Below are positions 27,282-36,669 of a stretch of 64,000 bases of DNA, piece after piece. Numbering within the stretch: the first letter of the stretch is position 1; each line of letters begins with the position of its first letter. Source of the stretch: Elusimicrobiota bacterium (GTDB taxonomy: Bacteria > Elusimicrobiota > Elusimicrobia > Elusimicrobiales > UBA9959); contig JAPLKI010000010.1 of NCBI GenBank assembly GCA_026388155.1, forward strand, positions 248,001 through 312,000, written 5' to 3'. Position numbers and translations under genes: made by a program. The notes beneath the pieces are model-generated. The model searched no databases. It worked only from the letters and a program-made list of their open reading frames with translations, and was not told the origin of the DNA.

Positions 27282-27420
27282 AGTTCCTGCACCCCTTCCC
27301 GGGAATTTGCCACAGGGAACACCACATTGCGGTTTCCCCTGCCTCCGGCGTTGTCCGTGACTGTGCCGTAACAGGGGCTCTGACTGTCAGACGGCCGGAG
27401 CTTTCCGCCTGAGGCGGGGT
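27258..27420. repeat. word array (GCTGAAGA) and weakly palindromic intergenic sequence
   Basis: The GCTGAAGAGCTGAAGAGCTGAA words cross the end of the EamA gene; related GCTGAAGAGCTGG words occur at 54530 upstream of tolB. CAGGGAACACCACATTGCGG at 27315 resembles part of the 47-bp repeat (GGGACACCG...GCGG). Confidence 0.5.
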
Positions 27421-27569
27421 ACTCACCTTGAATTATTGCCGCAAAGAGGACAGCCGGGCCTTTTTATTTATATAATTAAATATCACTTTCACTCCGCCGT
27501 TTTATTCGCAGGAAAAAACGGGGGAGAATAATGATTTTTGTTTTCCTTACTCACATAAGAGGTTTCCAA

Positions 27570-30500
27570 ATGTATCTCAAAAGTGTGGAAATAAGCGGGT
27601 TTAAATCTTTCGCGAACAAGGTCAGGGTGCAGCTGAAGCCCGGCATCACCTGCGTGGTGGGCCCCAACGGCTGCGGCAAGTCCAATGTGGTGGATTCCAT
27701 AAAATGGTGCATAGGCGAAATGTCGTGGAAGTCGCTCAGGATGCCGTCCATGATGGATGTCGTTTTCGCGGGCACCACCAAGCGCCAGCCTCTTAACATG
27801 GCCGAAGTGTCCATGACCTTTGACAACGAATCCCGAAAACTCCCGCTGGACTTCAGCGAGGTTACCATTACCCGCAAAATTTACCGCTCCGACGAATCCG
27901 AATATTTCATAAACAAGGTGCAGTGCCGCCTGAAAGACATACGCGAAATGTTCATGGATACAGGCATAGGCACCGACGGTTACGCCATCATAGACCAGGG
28001 CGAGGTTGAATATGTGCTGTCGGCGACAGCCGAGGAACGGCGCGAGCTTTTTGAGGAGGCGGCGGGCGTTTCCAAATACAAGGCCAAGCGCGAAGAGGCT
28101 TTGCGCAAACTGGAAAAAGTGGACCAGGACATGGCGCGGCTGTCGGATTCCATGGTCCTTATAGACGAGCAGGTAAAAAAACTGGACAGCGAGGCAAAAA
28201 AAGCCCGCCTCCAGAAAAAATACCAGGAAGAACTCGCGTCCGCTGAAATGGCTTTTCTGGTAAAAGAAGACGCCTCCCACAAGGCGGGACTTGACGCCGC
28301 GAAGGCCAAGCTTGAACCGGTGAACAAGGAACTTGGCGAAATAGCCGCCGCCATAACGGCCCTTGAGGGGGAAATAGCGGCGCTTAATTTAACCCTTGTA
28401 AACAAAGTCGAAGATGAAAGGGCTCTTAAAGAGGCAGTGGCCGCCGTAAAATTTGAAAAAAATAATACCGAAGGGAAAATAGTAAATAACGGCCTGCTGC
28501 TCGAGGAAATAAACCGCCAGAGCGACTCGCTGAATATTTCCGAAACGCGCAACGCCGAAAGCCTTGTCAAGGACGAACCGCGTCTTAAAGAGTTACAGGC
28601 CGCGTTGGCGCAGGGAGTCGATGGTCTTTCAGCGGTTAAAGCCGAATACGACGGCGCTTTCGCCGCGCTTTCAAAACTGGACGGGGACGCTCTGGCGCTC
28701 GGTGAGGCCGCTGAAAACCTTACAAAAGTCCTTTCCGATTCTTACCAGTCGGAAATGTCAATTTCAAACGCTTCGTCCGCGGCCGCTTCGGACATCGGGC
28801 ATTATAAAGACAACCTTTCCGGCCTGCGCAAAGATCTGGCGGATCTGGCCGCGTTAAAAACAGAATTGGAAGCGCGCGTAAACGGTCTTAAGGAAAAAAT
28901 GAATTCCGCGACCGCTTCCCTGGCTGCGGAGAACGCGGGCCAGGCCGGGCTTGAAAAGGAAAGGGACTCTAAGGCCGCGCGCCTGGCCGAAATTGAAAAG
29001 CGGCTTGCCTCCGCGCGCGAAGAAAAAGCGTGGGACCAGTCCCGCCTGGAGGCTATACTCGCGCAGGGAGAGAAAGATTCATACTGGGTGGGCATAAATA
29101 ACGTGCTTAACTCCGGGATTTCCGGATTGCGCGGTACCCTGCGGCATTTAGTGAGCGTTAAAAAAGAGGATAAACTTGTCCTTGAGGACGCGCTGGGCCG
29201 TTTTCTTGACTCCGTGGTCTGTGAAACGGCGGGCGCGGCGCAGGAAGCCATAGGTTACCTGAAGCACCTTGGCAAGGGCCGTTGCCGCTTTTTGATCCTT
29301 GACCGCGTGCAGAATATCGGCGCCGCCTCTTCCTGGGACGCGCCTAATGCCCGCAAACTGCTTGAAAAGATTTCCTGCGACGGCGCTTATCAGCCCCTGG
29401 TGGCAAATTTGCTTTCAGACGTGTACGCCGTGGACGGCTCGGTTATGGGTCCGTTCTGGATGACCGGCGGAGTGGAAACCGTGGCTTCAAATGAGCCCTA
29501 CTGGGAAGAGGAAGGCGAACTGAAAGAAAATATCAAGGCGCTTGAAAGCGAGCTCTCGCGCCTTGAAGCGGAAAAAACCGCCGTGGCCGCGGGACTTTTG
29601 GGAAACGAAGCGGCGCTGGCCGCCTGCGGCGAAAAGATAAACGCCCTGAACATAGATTATCACCGCGCAGAAGCCGAGGCCCTTGCGGCCGAAAATGAAG
29701 TGCGGCTGAAAGCGCAGAACCTTGATTTTACCTCGGCTGAAATAGGAAAAACCGAAGCGGCCCTTAAAAACGCCGAAGAGCAGCTTGGTCTTTTAACTGA
29801 AAAGCTTTCCGCCGCTAAAACCTCCACCGAGGCCAAAAAGGCCGAAGCCGCCGCCCTTGAGGATAAAAAAGCCGCCTTGAATTCCGAACGGGACCGCCTG
29901 AACGGGGAATTGGGGGCGAAAAAAGCCCACCTGGACAATTATAATCAGAATCTGCAGGGCGACCGTGACGAGTGCGCCCGTCTTGAGACTTTGATCAGGG
30001 AACTTGGCGAGGAACGCTCTCACTTCTCGCAGCGCAGGGCCGAACTTTCGGCACGCCGGGCCTCCGTTAACGAAGAAACCGGCGTAAGCGCTCTGCGCCG
30101 CACCGAACTGATGCACGACCTGGCGGAAAAAGAAATAATGGAGCGCCAGATAGCCGGCGAGCTCAACGAATTACGGAACAGCTACGAGCGGCTGAACGCC
30201 AACCTGCGCGACAATAACGAGTTGAAAACGGAAGGTGAAAAGACGCGCTACCAGATAGAAATCGAGATGAACACCATTACTACGAGGGCGGAGGAAACCG
30301 TAAGGCGTCTTAAAGACGACTGGAACATCACCCCTTCGGAAGCTGCGGTCAAATGCGCCGGCGTTGAAACGGATGCGGAACGCGTGAAATTCCTTAAGAA
30401 GCGCGTGGAAAATATGGGCGCGGTCAACATGACGGCCCCTGAGGAATACGATACTCTGACCGCCCGCTATAATTTCATGAATTCGCAGGTGGAAGACCTT

Positions 30501-31049
30501 AACAAGGCCAAGGCGGACCTGAAGTCGGCCATCTCAAAAATAAACGAAACCACCAGGGATAATTTTAAGGACACCTTTGACAAGGTTAAAACCCATTTTA
30601 AACAGATCTATGCTTTGCTTTTTAACGGAGGCGAGGCCGAACTTATACTTACCATGCCCGACAATCTGCTTGAAACCGGGGTGGAGATACTGGCGCACCC
30701 GCCGGGCAAACGCCTGGTGAGCATTTCCCAGCTTTCAGGCGGCGAAAAGGCTCTCACGGCGCTGGCGCTCCTGTTCAGTTTCTTTTGCGTCAACCCGTCG
30801 CCTTTCTGCGTTATGGACGAAGCCGACGCGCCGCTGGACGAGGCCAATGTGGAGCGGTTCGTGCGCCTGATACGGGAGTTCTCGGCCACCACGCAGTTTA
30901 TAGTTATCACCCACAATAAACGCACCATGGAAGCGGCCGATATACTTTATGGCGTCACCATGGAGGAACTTGGGGTGTCCAAGGTGATTTCCGTGGACCT
31001 TAAAAAGGCTTCGGCGCTTGCCGAAAAGCCGGAACCGGTGACAATCTGA
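27570..31049 (+). CDS. smc: SMC chromosome partition protein
   Basis: 1159 aa from ATG 27570. MYLKSVEISGFKSFANKV opens the ABC head; VVGPNGCGKSNVVDSIKWC is Walker A; long coiled coils run to a hinge around residues 500-650 (GISGLRGTLRHLVSVKKED, GRCRFLILDRVQN); the C-terminal head has QLSGGEKALTALALLFSFF (signature) and PFCVMDEADAPLDEANV (Walker B). The length is typical. It works with ScpAB in loading onto and compacting the chromosome; ScpA and ScpB are not in this window. An upstream frame at 27531 adds 13 residues outside the conserved start. Confidence 0.96.
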   Translation: MYLKSVEISGFKSFANKVRVQLKPGITCVVGPNGCGKSNVVDSIKWCIGEMSWKSLRMPSMMDVVFAGTTKRQPLNMAEVSMTFDNESRKLPLDFSEVTITRKIYRSDESEYFINKVQCRLKDIREMFMDTGIGTDGYAIIDQGEVEYVLSATAEERRELFEEAAGVSKYKAKREEALRKLEKVDQDMARLSDSMVLIDEQVKKLDSEAKKARLQKKYQEELASAEMAFLVKEDASHKAGLDAAKAKLEPVNKELGEIAAAITALEGEIAALNLTLVNKVEDERALKEAVAAVKFEKNNTEGKIVNNGLLLEEINRQSDSLNISETRNAESLVKDEPRLKELQAALAQGVDGLSAVKAEYDGAFAALSKLDGDALALGEAAENLTKVLSDSYQSEMSISNASSAAASDIGHYKDNLSGLRKDLADLAALKTELEARVNGLKEKMNSATASLAAENAGQAGLEKERDSKAARLAEIEKRLASAREEKAWDQSRLEAILAQGEKDSYWVGINNVLNSGISGLRGTLRHLVSVKKEDKLVLEDALGRFLDSVVCETAGAAQEAIGYLKHLGKGRCRFLILDRVQNIGAASSWDAPNARKLLEKISCDGAYQPLVANLLSDVYAVDGSVMGPFWMTGGVETVASNEPYWEEEGELKENIKALESELSRLEAEKTAVAAGLLGNEAALAACGEKINALNIDYHRAEAEALAAENEVRLKAQNLDFTSAEIGKTEAALKNAEEQLGLLTEKLSAAKTSTEAKKAEAAALEDKKAALNSERDRLNGELGAKKAHLDNYNQNLQGDRDECARLETLIRELGEERSHFSQRRAELSARRASVNEETGVSALRRTELMHDLAEKEIMERQIAGELNELRNSYERLNANLRDNNELKTEGEKTRYQIEIEMNTITTRAEETVRRLKDDWNITPSEAAVKCAGVETDAERVKFLKKRVENMGAVNMTAPEEYDTLTARYNFMNSQVEDLNKAKADLKSAISKINETTRDNFKDTFDKVKTHFKQIYALLFNGGEAELILTMPDNLLETGVEILAHPPGKRLVSISQLSGGEKALTALALLFSFFCVNPSPFCVMDEADAPLDEANVERFVRLIREFSATTQFIVITHNKRTMEAADILYGVTMEELGVSKVISVDLKKASALAEKPEPVTI

Positions 31050-31783
31050 TGCTGTACGGCATTTTTTCGGACGTGCATGCGAACCTGGAAGCCTTCCGGG
31101 GCGTGCTTGGGTTTTACGAAAAAAACAAAGTGGAACATTTCCTGTGCTGCGGAGATCTGGTGGGATATGGCCCTCAGCCGCAGGAATGCGTCGAGCTTGT
31201 AATGGCGCTTAAAGATTATCGTTCCGTGCTCGGCAATCATGACGCGGCTGTGACCGGGCGCATGGATATGAAGTGGTTTAACCCGAACGCGATTGCGGCT
31301 ATTGAGTTCGCCCGTAAAAATTTATCCGGCTCTGCCCTTGCTTTTCTCTCCGCGCTGCCTGAAAGAATTGAAACTCCGGATTTTACCCTGGTGCACGGTT
31401 CGCCCAGAAAACCGCTGACCGAATATTTACTCGGGGAAATACAGTTTTTTGACAACCTTAAATTTTGGACCGTATCGCCCTGTTTTATGGGCCATACCCA
31501 CATGCCGGCCTATTTCCGGCAGGACGCTTCGGGCCTGCCTGAGAACGATTTTTTGGGCCCCATGCGGCGCGTGGCCGCGGGCGGAGGACGCCTTATGCTT
31601 AACCCGGGCTCGGTCGGCCAGCCAAGAGACGGGGACCCCAGAGCCTCCTGCGCGATTTACGACACTGAAAACAAGGTTTTTGAAATTTTCAGGGTGCCAT
31701 ACGACATAGAGAAAACCACCCGGCTTATAAGCGAGTTTAAGCTGCCGGTCATCCTGGGTGAGCGGCTGGCGTTCGGCTTTTAG
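31049..31783 (+). CDS. calcineurin-like metallophosphoesterase (YfcE/MJ0936 type)
   Basis: 244 aa. Its ATG overlaps the smc stop by one base (TGATG). YGIFSDVHANLEAF (D-x-H), CCGDLVGYGPQP (GD), VLGNHDAAVTG (GNHD), LVHGSPR and MGHTHMPAY (GHTH) are the five metal-binding motifs of the phosphodiesterase superfamily. It hydrolyses phosphodiester or phosphomonoester bonds with two metal ions; the substrate is unknown. It is probably co-transcribed with smc. Confidence 0.9.
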   Translation: MLYGIFSDVHANLEAFRGVLGFYEKNKVEHFLCCGDLVGYGPQPQECVELVMALKDYRSVLGNHDAAVTGRMDMKWFNPNAIAAIEFARKNLSGSALAFLSALPERIETPDFTLVHGSPRKPLTEYLLGEIQFFDNLKFWTVSPCFMGHTHMPAYFRQDASGLPENDFLGPMRRVAAGGGRLMLNPGSVGQPRDGDPRASCAIYDTENKVFEIFRVPYDIEKTTRLISEFKLPVILGERLAFGF

Positions 31784-31890
31784 TACTAGCCATATGCCGT
31801 AGGCTATAAGCCATAAGCTACAATGAACTCCTTAAAAAAGAGTATGGCTTATGGCACTCTATAGCGTATGGCAGTCTTTGTGGAGGAACA
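31784..31890. repeat. word-array hairpin (CATAAGC/TATGGCTTATG words)
   Basis: Left arm CCATATGCCGTAGGCTATAAG pairs with the right arm CTTATGGC...CGTATGGCA; the loop contains GAACTCCTTAAAA, a partial match to the shared loop motif. The response regulator RBS follows directly. Confidence 0.65.
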
Positions 31891-32274
31891 ATGAAAATCT
31901 GCATATTAATAGTTGACGATGACGAGAATTTTATAGAGACGCTCAATGACGGTTTAAAGCTCAAAGAGCCCGAGGCGGAAATTTCAGTGGCGAGATCCGC
32001 CCGTGAGGCTCTTGACGTGCTTTCCAAGGTGTCGCCGTCCATTATCATACTTGATGTTCAGCTGCCGGATATGCACGGCGTTGAGTTTTTGCGCGTGCTC
32101 AGGGACTCCCCGAAGCTTAAAAAAACCCCCGTGGTCTTTATTTCCGCCAAATATACCGAGCCCGCGGACCGCTCGGAAGCCATGCTTGCCGGCGCCGGAG
32201 CGTTTTTTTCAAAGCCCGTCAGCGTTGAAGAGCTGTGGGCCGAGATGGTCTATCTGCTCGGTAAGAAGAAATAG
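31891..32274 (+). CDS. single-domain response regulator
   Basis: 127 aa. ILIVDDDENFIETL is the acidic pocket, IIIILDVQLPD-like IIILDVQLPD contains phospho-acceptor Asp55, VVFISAKYT the Thr/Ser switch and FFSKPVSVEEL the Lys. No output domain. GGAGGAA RBS. No histidine kinase is next to it, so its partner lies elsewhere. A CheY-like or relay role is possible. Confidence 0.9.
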   Translation: MKICILIVDDDENFIETLNDGLKLKEPEAEISVARSAREALDVLSKVSPSIIILDVQLPDMHGVEFLRVLRDSPKLKKTPVVFISAKYTEPADRSEAMLAGAGAFFSKPVSVEELWAEMVYLLGKKK

Positions 32275-32286
32275 CGCTTGTGGTAT

Positions 32287-32340
32287 AATATTAATCAGCG
32301 AATGGCGAATAGGGGATAGCGGATAGAAAACAGACGGGGA
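32287..32340. repeat. one-armed word array (GCGAATAGG words)
   Basis: AGCGAATGGCGAATAGGGGATAGCGGATAG lies between the response regulator and trxA, without a visible complementary arm. Confidence 0.5.
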
Positions 32341-32481
32341 AAATAAATATAGTCTGCCGGGATCAGGCCGCAAAGTCTAAGCGTGAAATTTAATCTTTGA
32401 GCGTTTATTCCATACGGTTTATCGCCGCCGGTTTTTATTCCAGACCGATGCGCACAAACGGGGAGTTAAAAGGAGATTCCA

Positions 32482-32805
32482 ATGCCAACTGAAATACAGC
32501 TGACCGACGCCAATTTTGAAGAGGAAGTGATAAAATGCGCCACCCCGGTGCTGGTGGATTTTTGGGCGCCCTGGTGCGGCCCCTGCCGCATGATAGGCCC
32601 CATCATTGAGGAACTGGCCAAGGAGTATTCCGGCAAAGCAAAGGTGTGTAAGTTGAATACCGATGAATGCCCCGACACCGCCGCAAAATACAATATTTCA
32701 GCCATACCCACCATACTTTTATTCAAGGGCGGCAAGCTCGCGCAGGAACTGGTGGGACTTCAGCAGAAAGAAAATATAAAACGCCACCTGGACGAACTGC
32801 TGTAA
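32482..32805 (+). CDS. trxA: thioredoxin
   Basis: 107 aa, the usual length. VLVDFWAPWCGPCRMIGPII has the redox-active WCGPC (C32, C35), and YNISAIPTILLF has the cis-Pro loop. It reduces disulfides in cytoplasmic proteins. AAGGAG sits six bases upstream of the ATG. Confidence 0.96.
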   Translation: MPTEIQLTDANFEEEVIKCATPVLVDFWAPWCGPCRMIGPIIEELAKEYSGKAKVCKLNTDECPDTAAKYNISAIPTILLFKGGKLAQELVGLQQKENIKRHLDELL

Positions 32806-32965
32806 GCCCTCAAGGAGGGGGCGACAGCAGGTAAAAGCATAGCGGAGTTTAAGGCAAGAAATATTATTACTTCCACCTTCCACCCCTGTGGCGCGGCTGC
32901 GGTCAGCCGCAACTATCGATCAGAAATCATAATACTTCGTCTTCACCGTACCGGCAATCAATAAA

Positions 32966-35647
32966 ATGAATTCCCAGCGCGTTTTTATAGTTGACGCCCA
33001 CGCTTTCCTGCACAGGAGCTACCATGCCCTGCCTAAGCTTACAAATTCAAAGGGGGAGGAAGTTGGCGCGCTGTACGGTTTCATGCGCCTGCTCCTTAAG
33101 CTGGTGCGGGAGCAAAAGCCCCATTACCTGGCCGTGTGTTTTGATTCTCCCGGGGGGTCGTTTCGCGATTCCATATTCCCGGAGTATAAAGCCAACCGCA
33201 CGGAAACCGAAGCGCCTCTGGTAAGACAGCTGGGCAGCGCGCGCGAACTTACGGCCGCTTTGGGATTCAAGGGCGTTTACGCGAAGGGTTTTGAGGCCGA
33301 CGACCTTATTGCGGCGCTTGCCGGAAAGTTTTCAAGGGCCGGAGTGGAAACCGTAATAGTTTCAGGGGACAAGGACGCGTGCCAGCTTGTGGGCCCTCTT
33401 GTAAAACTTTGGGACGGCTCAGCGCAGGTTTTTTCGGGGCCGGAGGCTGTGCTTAAGAAATATGGCGTAACGCCCGCGCAGCTTGCCGATTACTTTTCTC
33501 TTACAGGCGACGCTTCCGATAATGTGCCCGGAGTTCTGGGCGTCGGCCCAAAAAGCGCGGCAAAGCTTATTAATGAATACGGGAGTCTCGCGGCGGTGCT
33601 CGAAGCCGCCAAAAGTCCGGAACTCGCGTCCAAAGACAAGGCGCTTGCCAGGGTGGCGCGGGACTTCGCTAATGCCGAGCTCTCAAGGCGGCTTATTCTG
33701 CTTGATACGAACGCGCCTGTAGAGGCGGATTTTGAGGCTTTTATCCCGGCCAGGCCCGATATGGCCGTTCTTGAAGCTATGGCTAACCGCCTTGAGTTCA
33801 GGGAATTAAGGGCCATGTGCGGCGCCGCTGCGGGGGGCGCGGGGCCCGCCGGAGAGTCTATGTCGCTGTTTGCGGCCAATACCGGGGTAAGTGCCGTATC
33901 AGAGGCCTATGGCCCTCGGACGGCCAAACCCGAAAATCTGCCGCCTATAAAAACGCCGGATGAAATTCTTGTTTCCGTTCCCGATATGCTTTCAGCGTAC
34001 GCTTTTGAAGGGGGGATTGCCCTCGGGTCATCTTCCGGAGTCTGCCTGCTGGAAAAAGGTTTTTTTTCTCAAAGCCAGGCGGCTCTGGCAATTGCGGCCC
34101 TTAAAAACCCGGCTATTCATAAAACCGCTTTCGGCATTAAAAGCGCCATGCATTCGCTTGGTTTTGAAGCGGGTGAAAGCCCCATGAATTTTTTTGAACT
34201 TGAAACGGCCTCGGCTCTTCTCGGCGCGGGGGATAAAAAGCGCGGGCCGCAGAACCTTGCTTTTGAAAAGCTTGGACGCGCTCCGGCGCAGGAGGGCTCG
34301 CTGGAAGAAAAACTGCTTGTCTGCGGCCATCTTGGGGAACTTGCGGTGAAACTGAAGGGTGAGCTTGAGGCAGCCGGGCTTTGGAAAGTTTATGAAACGC
34401 TTGAATTGCCGCTTACGGCCCCGGTTTACGCCATGGAAAAAACCGGCTTTATGGTGGACATGGCAATGCTGGGCGAACTCTCGCAGGATTTCGAAAAAAA
34501 ACTCTCCGCCATTGAAAGCGAGGCTGAAGCGCTTACCGGAGAGAAGGTAAACCTTAACTCTCCCAAACAGCTGTCATTCCTTATATATGAAAAGCTTAAT
34601 ATTCAACTGGACGAGCAGCAGAAGCGGATGTTCAAGACCAAAGAGGGCCTTTCAACCGGTGAAGAGGCGCTTAATTTCCTTAAGGCCGCGCACCCGGTAA
34701 TCCCCAAAATACTTGAGTTCCGCGAAATATCAAAACTGAAAAGCTCTTTCGTCGATAATTTGCTTGCGGCCGCCGACTCAGGCGGCAGGGTGCATTCAAC
34801 TTTTGACGCTATCGGCACGGCCACCGGCCGCTTCTCCAGTTCAAAGCCCAATTTGCAGAATATCCCGGTGCGTTCCGAGTACGGACAACTGGTGCGCAAG
34901 TGTTTCGTAGCGCGCGAAGGTTTTTCACTTTTAAGCGCCGACTATTCGCAGATAGACCTTCGGGTACTGGCGCACAACTCGCTTGATAAGGCGCTCGTAG
35001 AGGCCTTCCGCTCCGGCCAGGACATACACCTGCGCACGGCCTCCGAAATTTTTAATTGCGCCCCGGAGCTGGTTACAAAAGAGATGCGCCGCTCCGCCAA
35101 GGCCATAAATTTCGGCATAGTGTACGGCCAGGGCGCGCAGGGCCTTGCCAGAGAGCTCGGCATAAGCCGCGCTGACGCCGCCAAATATATAAACCACTAT
35201 TTTGAAGTTTACTCTGGAGTAAAGGAGTGGATCGATAAAACCGTGGAGACCGCAAAAAAAGACGGTTTTGTCGCCACTTTCACGGGCCGGCGCCGGACCC
35301 TGCCGGAGTTGAAAGCTTCAAACCCGCATATAAGGTCTTTTGCCGAAAGGGCGGCGGTTAATACGCCTATTCAGGGCGGTTCCGCCGACATTATAAAGAA
35401 AGCCATGATACGAATATGGGGCTTAATTAAAGATTCCGATGGGGTTTTTATGCTTTCTCAGGTGCATGACGAGCTTATCTTTGAGGTGCGGGACCCGCTG
35501 ATCGAAGAAACGGCCGCGCTTGTAAAACGCGAAATGGAAAGCGCTTTCCCTCTTGTCGTGCCCCTGAAAGTAGAACTAAAAGCCGGAAAAAACTGGCAGG
35601 ATATGCACGAAGTGACAGCGAATAGTAAGATAGCGAATAGCGAATAG
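32966..35647 (+). CDS. polA: DNA polymerase I
   Basis: 893 aa. The N-terminal 5'-3' exonuclease has VDAHAFLHRSYHALP, FEADDLIAALA, VSGDKDACQL and GDASDNVPGVLGVGPKSAAK. The middle 3'-5' exonuclease fold lacks the acidic metal ligands (the expected DxE is AFEGG, and the KFD position reads FGIKSAMH), so proofreading is probably lost. The polymerase domain has LLSADYSQIDLRVLAHNS, KAINFGIVYGQGAQGLA and QVHDELIFEV. It acts in primer removal and repair. The last residues (ANSKIANSE) and the stop TAG are encoded by the word array that follows. Confidence 0.95.
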   Translation: MNSQRVFIVDAHAFLHRSYHALPKLTNSKGEEVGALYGFMRLLLKLVREQKPHYLAVCFDSPGGSFRDSIFPEYKANRTETEAPLVRQLGSARELTAALGFKGVYAKGFEADDLIAALAGKFSRAGVETVIVSGDKDACQLVGPLVKLWDGSAQVFSGPEAVLKKYGVTPAQLADYFSLTGDASDNVPGVLGVGPKSAAKLINEYGSLAAVLEAAKSPELASKDKALARVARDFANAELSRRLILLDTNAPVEADFEAFIPARPDMAVLEAMANRLEFRELRAMCGAAAGGAGPAGESMSLFAANTGVSAVSEAYGPRTAKPENLPPIKTPDEILVSVPDMLSAYAFEGGIALGSSSGVCLLEKGFFSQSQAALAIAALKNPAIHKTAFGIKSAMHSLGFEAGESPMNFFELETASALLGAGDKKRGPQNLAFEKLGRAPAQEGSLEEKLLVCGHLGELAVKLKGELEAAGLWKVYETLELPLTAPVYAMEKTGFMVDMAMLGELSQDFEKKLSAIESEAEALTGEKVNLNSPKQLSFLIYEKLNIQLDEQQKRMFKTKEGLSTGEEALNFLKAAHPVIPKILEFREISKLKSSFVDNLLAAADSGGRVHSTFDAIGTATGRFSSSKPNLQNIPVRSEYGQLVRKCFVAREGFSLLSADYSQIDLRVLAHNSLDKALVEAFRSGQDIHLRTASEIFNCAPELVTKEMRRSAKAINFGIVYGQGAQGLARELGISRADAAKYINHYFEVYSGVKEWIDKTVETAKKDGFVATFTGRRRTLPELKASNPHIRSFAERAAVNTPIQGGSADIIKKAMIRIWGLIKDSDGVFMLSQVHDELIFEVRDPLIEETAALVKREMESAFPLVVPLKVELKAGKNWQDMHEVTANSKIANSE

Positions 35648-35726
35648 CGAATAGCGAAAAAGCTGATAATAAAATTTTCCGGCTACTACTATTAGCTTTC
35701 TTACTATTTACTATTCGCTACTTAAT
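35614..35726. repeat. word-array hairpin (ATAGCGA words) overlapping the 3' end of polA
   Basis: GCGAATAGTAAGATAGCGAATAGC repeats run through the polA stop; the right arm AGCTTTCTTACTATTTACTATTCGC sits before the rhomboid start. The gene end and the array overlap by about 30 bases. Confidence 0.75.
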
Positions 35727-36560
35727 ATGAACCTGGCTCTCGAATCTTTCAATAATCTGCCCCGCGTTACCCGGTGGCTGGCCGTAAGTTTTTTTGCCGG
35801 CTGGCTCCTGGAGCTGGCCTTCGGCCCAGTGTTAAACGTGTATTTCGGCCTGGTTCCGCAGCTTACGGCCGGGCAATATTGGTTTTGGCAGCCCCTGACC
35901 TATATTTTTATCCATGCCGGCTTCTGGCATTTTCTCTTTAACGCCTTCATGCTTTGGATGCTTGGGCGTTTTCTTGAGCCGATAATGGGCTCCGCACGGT
36001 TCTTGCGGTTTTTTTTGTTCTGCGGAGTTGCGGCCGGGCTTTTTACCGTTTTGATATCGCCGCGCTCCGTTATACCGGTGATAGGCGCTTCAGGGGCGAT
36101 TTATGGCCTGCTTGCCGCTTTCGCATTTTACTACCCGGACATGAAAGTGTATTTATATTTTATTTTCCCTTTAACCGCGAGACAGCTGGCTCTGGCGCTG
36201 GGGGTGCTTGAATTTACGCTCAGTCTTGCCGTACCCGGTTCAAAAATAGCTAATGTCACGCACTTAAGCGGCCTGATTTTCGGCTGGCTTTACCTGAAAG
36301 CGGGGACGCTTGACCCTACCACCTGCTTCAAATCGAAGATTTGCCTTCGGCAAATAATCCCACCGCCTGCCGCAGGTGGTGGAATAAGCAGGTGGTGGGG
36401 TGAAATGCCGCAGTGGCCCTGGGCTAAGAAGGATAAAATTGAATCTGAGCGCAATGAAACTGACGCCTTGCTTGAAAAAATCTCAAAAAAAGGCCTTGGC
36501 TCCCTTTCTAAAAGTGAAATTGAAAAGCTTAGCCGTTATTCGCGGGGAGGGAACGCATGA
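35727..36560 (+). CDS. rhomboid intramembrane serine protease with in-frame palindrome
   Basis: 277 aa. Six hydrophobic segments; HAGFWHFLFNAFMLWMLGR is the rhomboid loop and second helix (the H..HxxxN part), VIGASGAIYGLLAAFA carries the nucleophile Ser, and VTHLSGLIFGWLYL the catalytic His. Rhomboids cut membrane-spanning substrates. After the last helix, codons for PTTCFKSKICLRQIIPPPAA come from an in-frame palindromic repeat (36317-36400), ahead of a charged tail. Its TGA stop overlaps the likely ancestral ATG of coaE. Confidence 0.9.
   Translation: MNLALESFNNLPRVTRWLAVSFFAGWLLELAFGPVLNVYFGLVPQLTAGQYWFWQPLTYIFIHAGFWHFLFNAFMLWMLGRFLEPIMGSARFLRFFLFCGVAAGLFTVLISPRSVIPVIGASGAIYGLLAAFAFYYPDMKVYLYFIFPLTARQLALALGVLEFTLSLAVPGSKIANVTHLSGLIFGWLYLKAGTLDPTTCFKSKICLRQIIPPPAAGGGISRWWGEMPQWPWAKKDKIESERNETDALLEKISKKGLGSLSKSEIEKLSRYSRGGNA
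36317..36400. repeat. palindromic repeat inserted in frame in the rhomboid gene
   Basis: CCACCTGCTT (36319-36328) pairs with AAGCAGGTGG (36386-36395); nested inside are CAAATCGAAGATTTG, GCCTTCGGC and CCACCGCCTGCCGCAGGTGGTGG-like pairs. The insert keeps the frame and has no stop in the coding frame. Confidence 0.65.
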
Positions 36561-36575
36561 GCCGCCTTGAATTTT

Positions 36576-36669
36576 GGCCGTCTGTGAGACACCGTCCATG
36601 ATACGGCACCTACGCAAGTATTGGCCGTCTGCGGGACACCGTCCATGACACGGCACCTGCTCAAGTATT
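36576..36669. repeat. two tandem 47-bp repeats at the coaE start
   Basis: Copies at 36576-36622 and 36623-36669 begin GGCCGTCTG, contain GACACCGTCCATGA and end GGCACCTACGCAAGTATT or GGCACCTGCTCAAGTATT. If both are taken out, ATGAGCCGCCTTGAATTTTG joins GAAAGCAAAGCTTAAACGC in frame with the CoaE P-loop region. The second copy itself provides the ATG now in frame with coaE. Confidence 0.8.
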
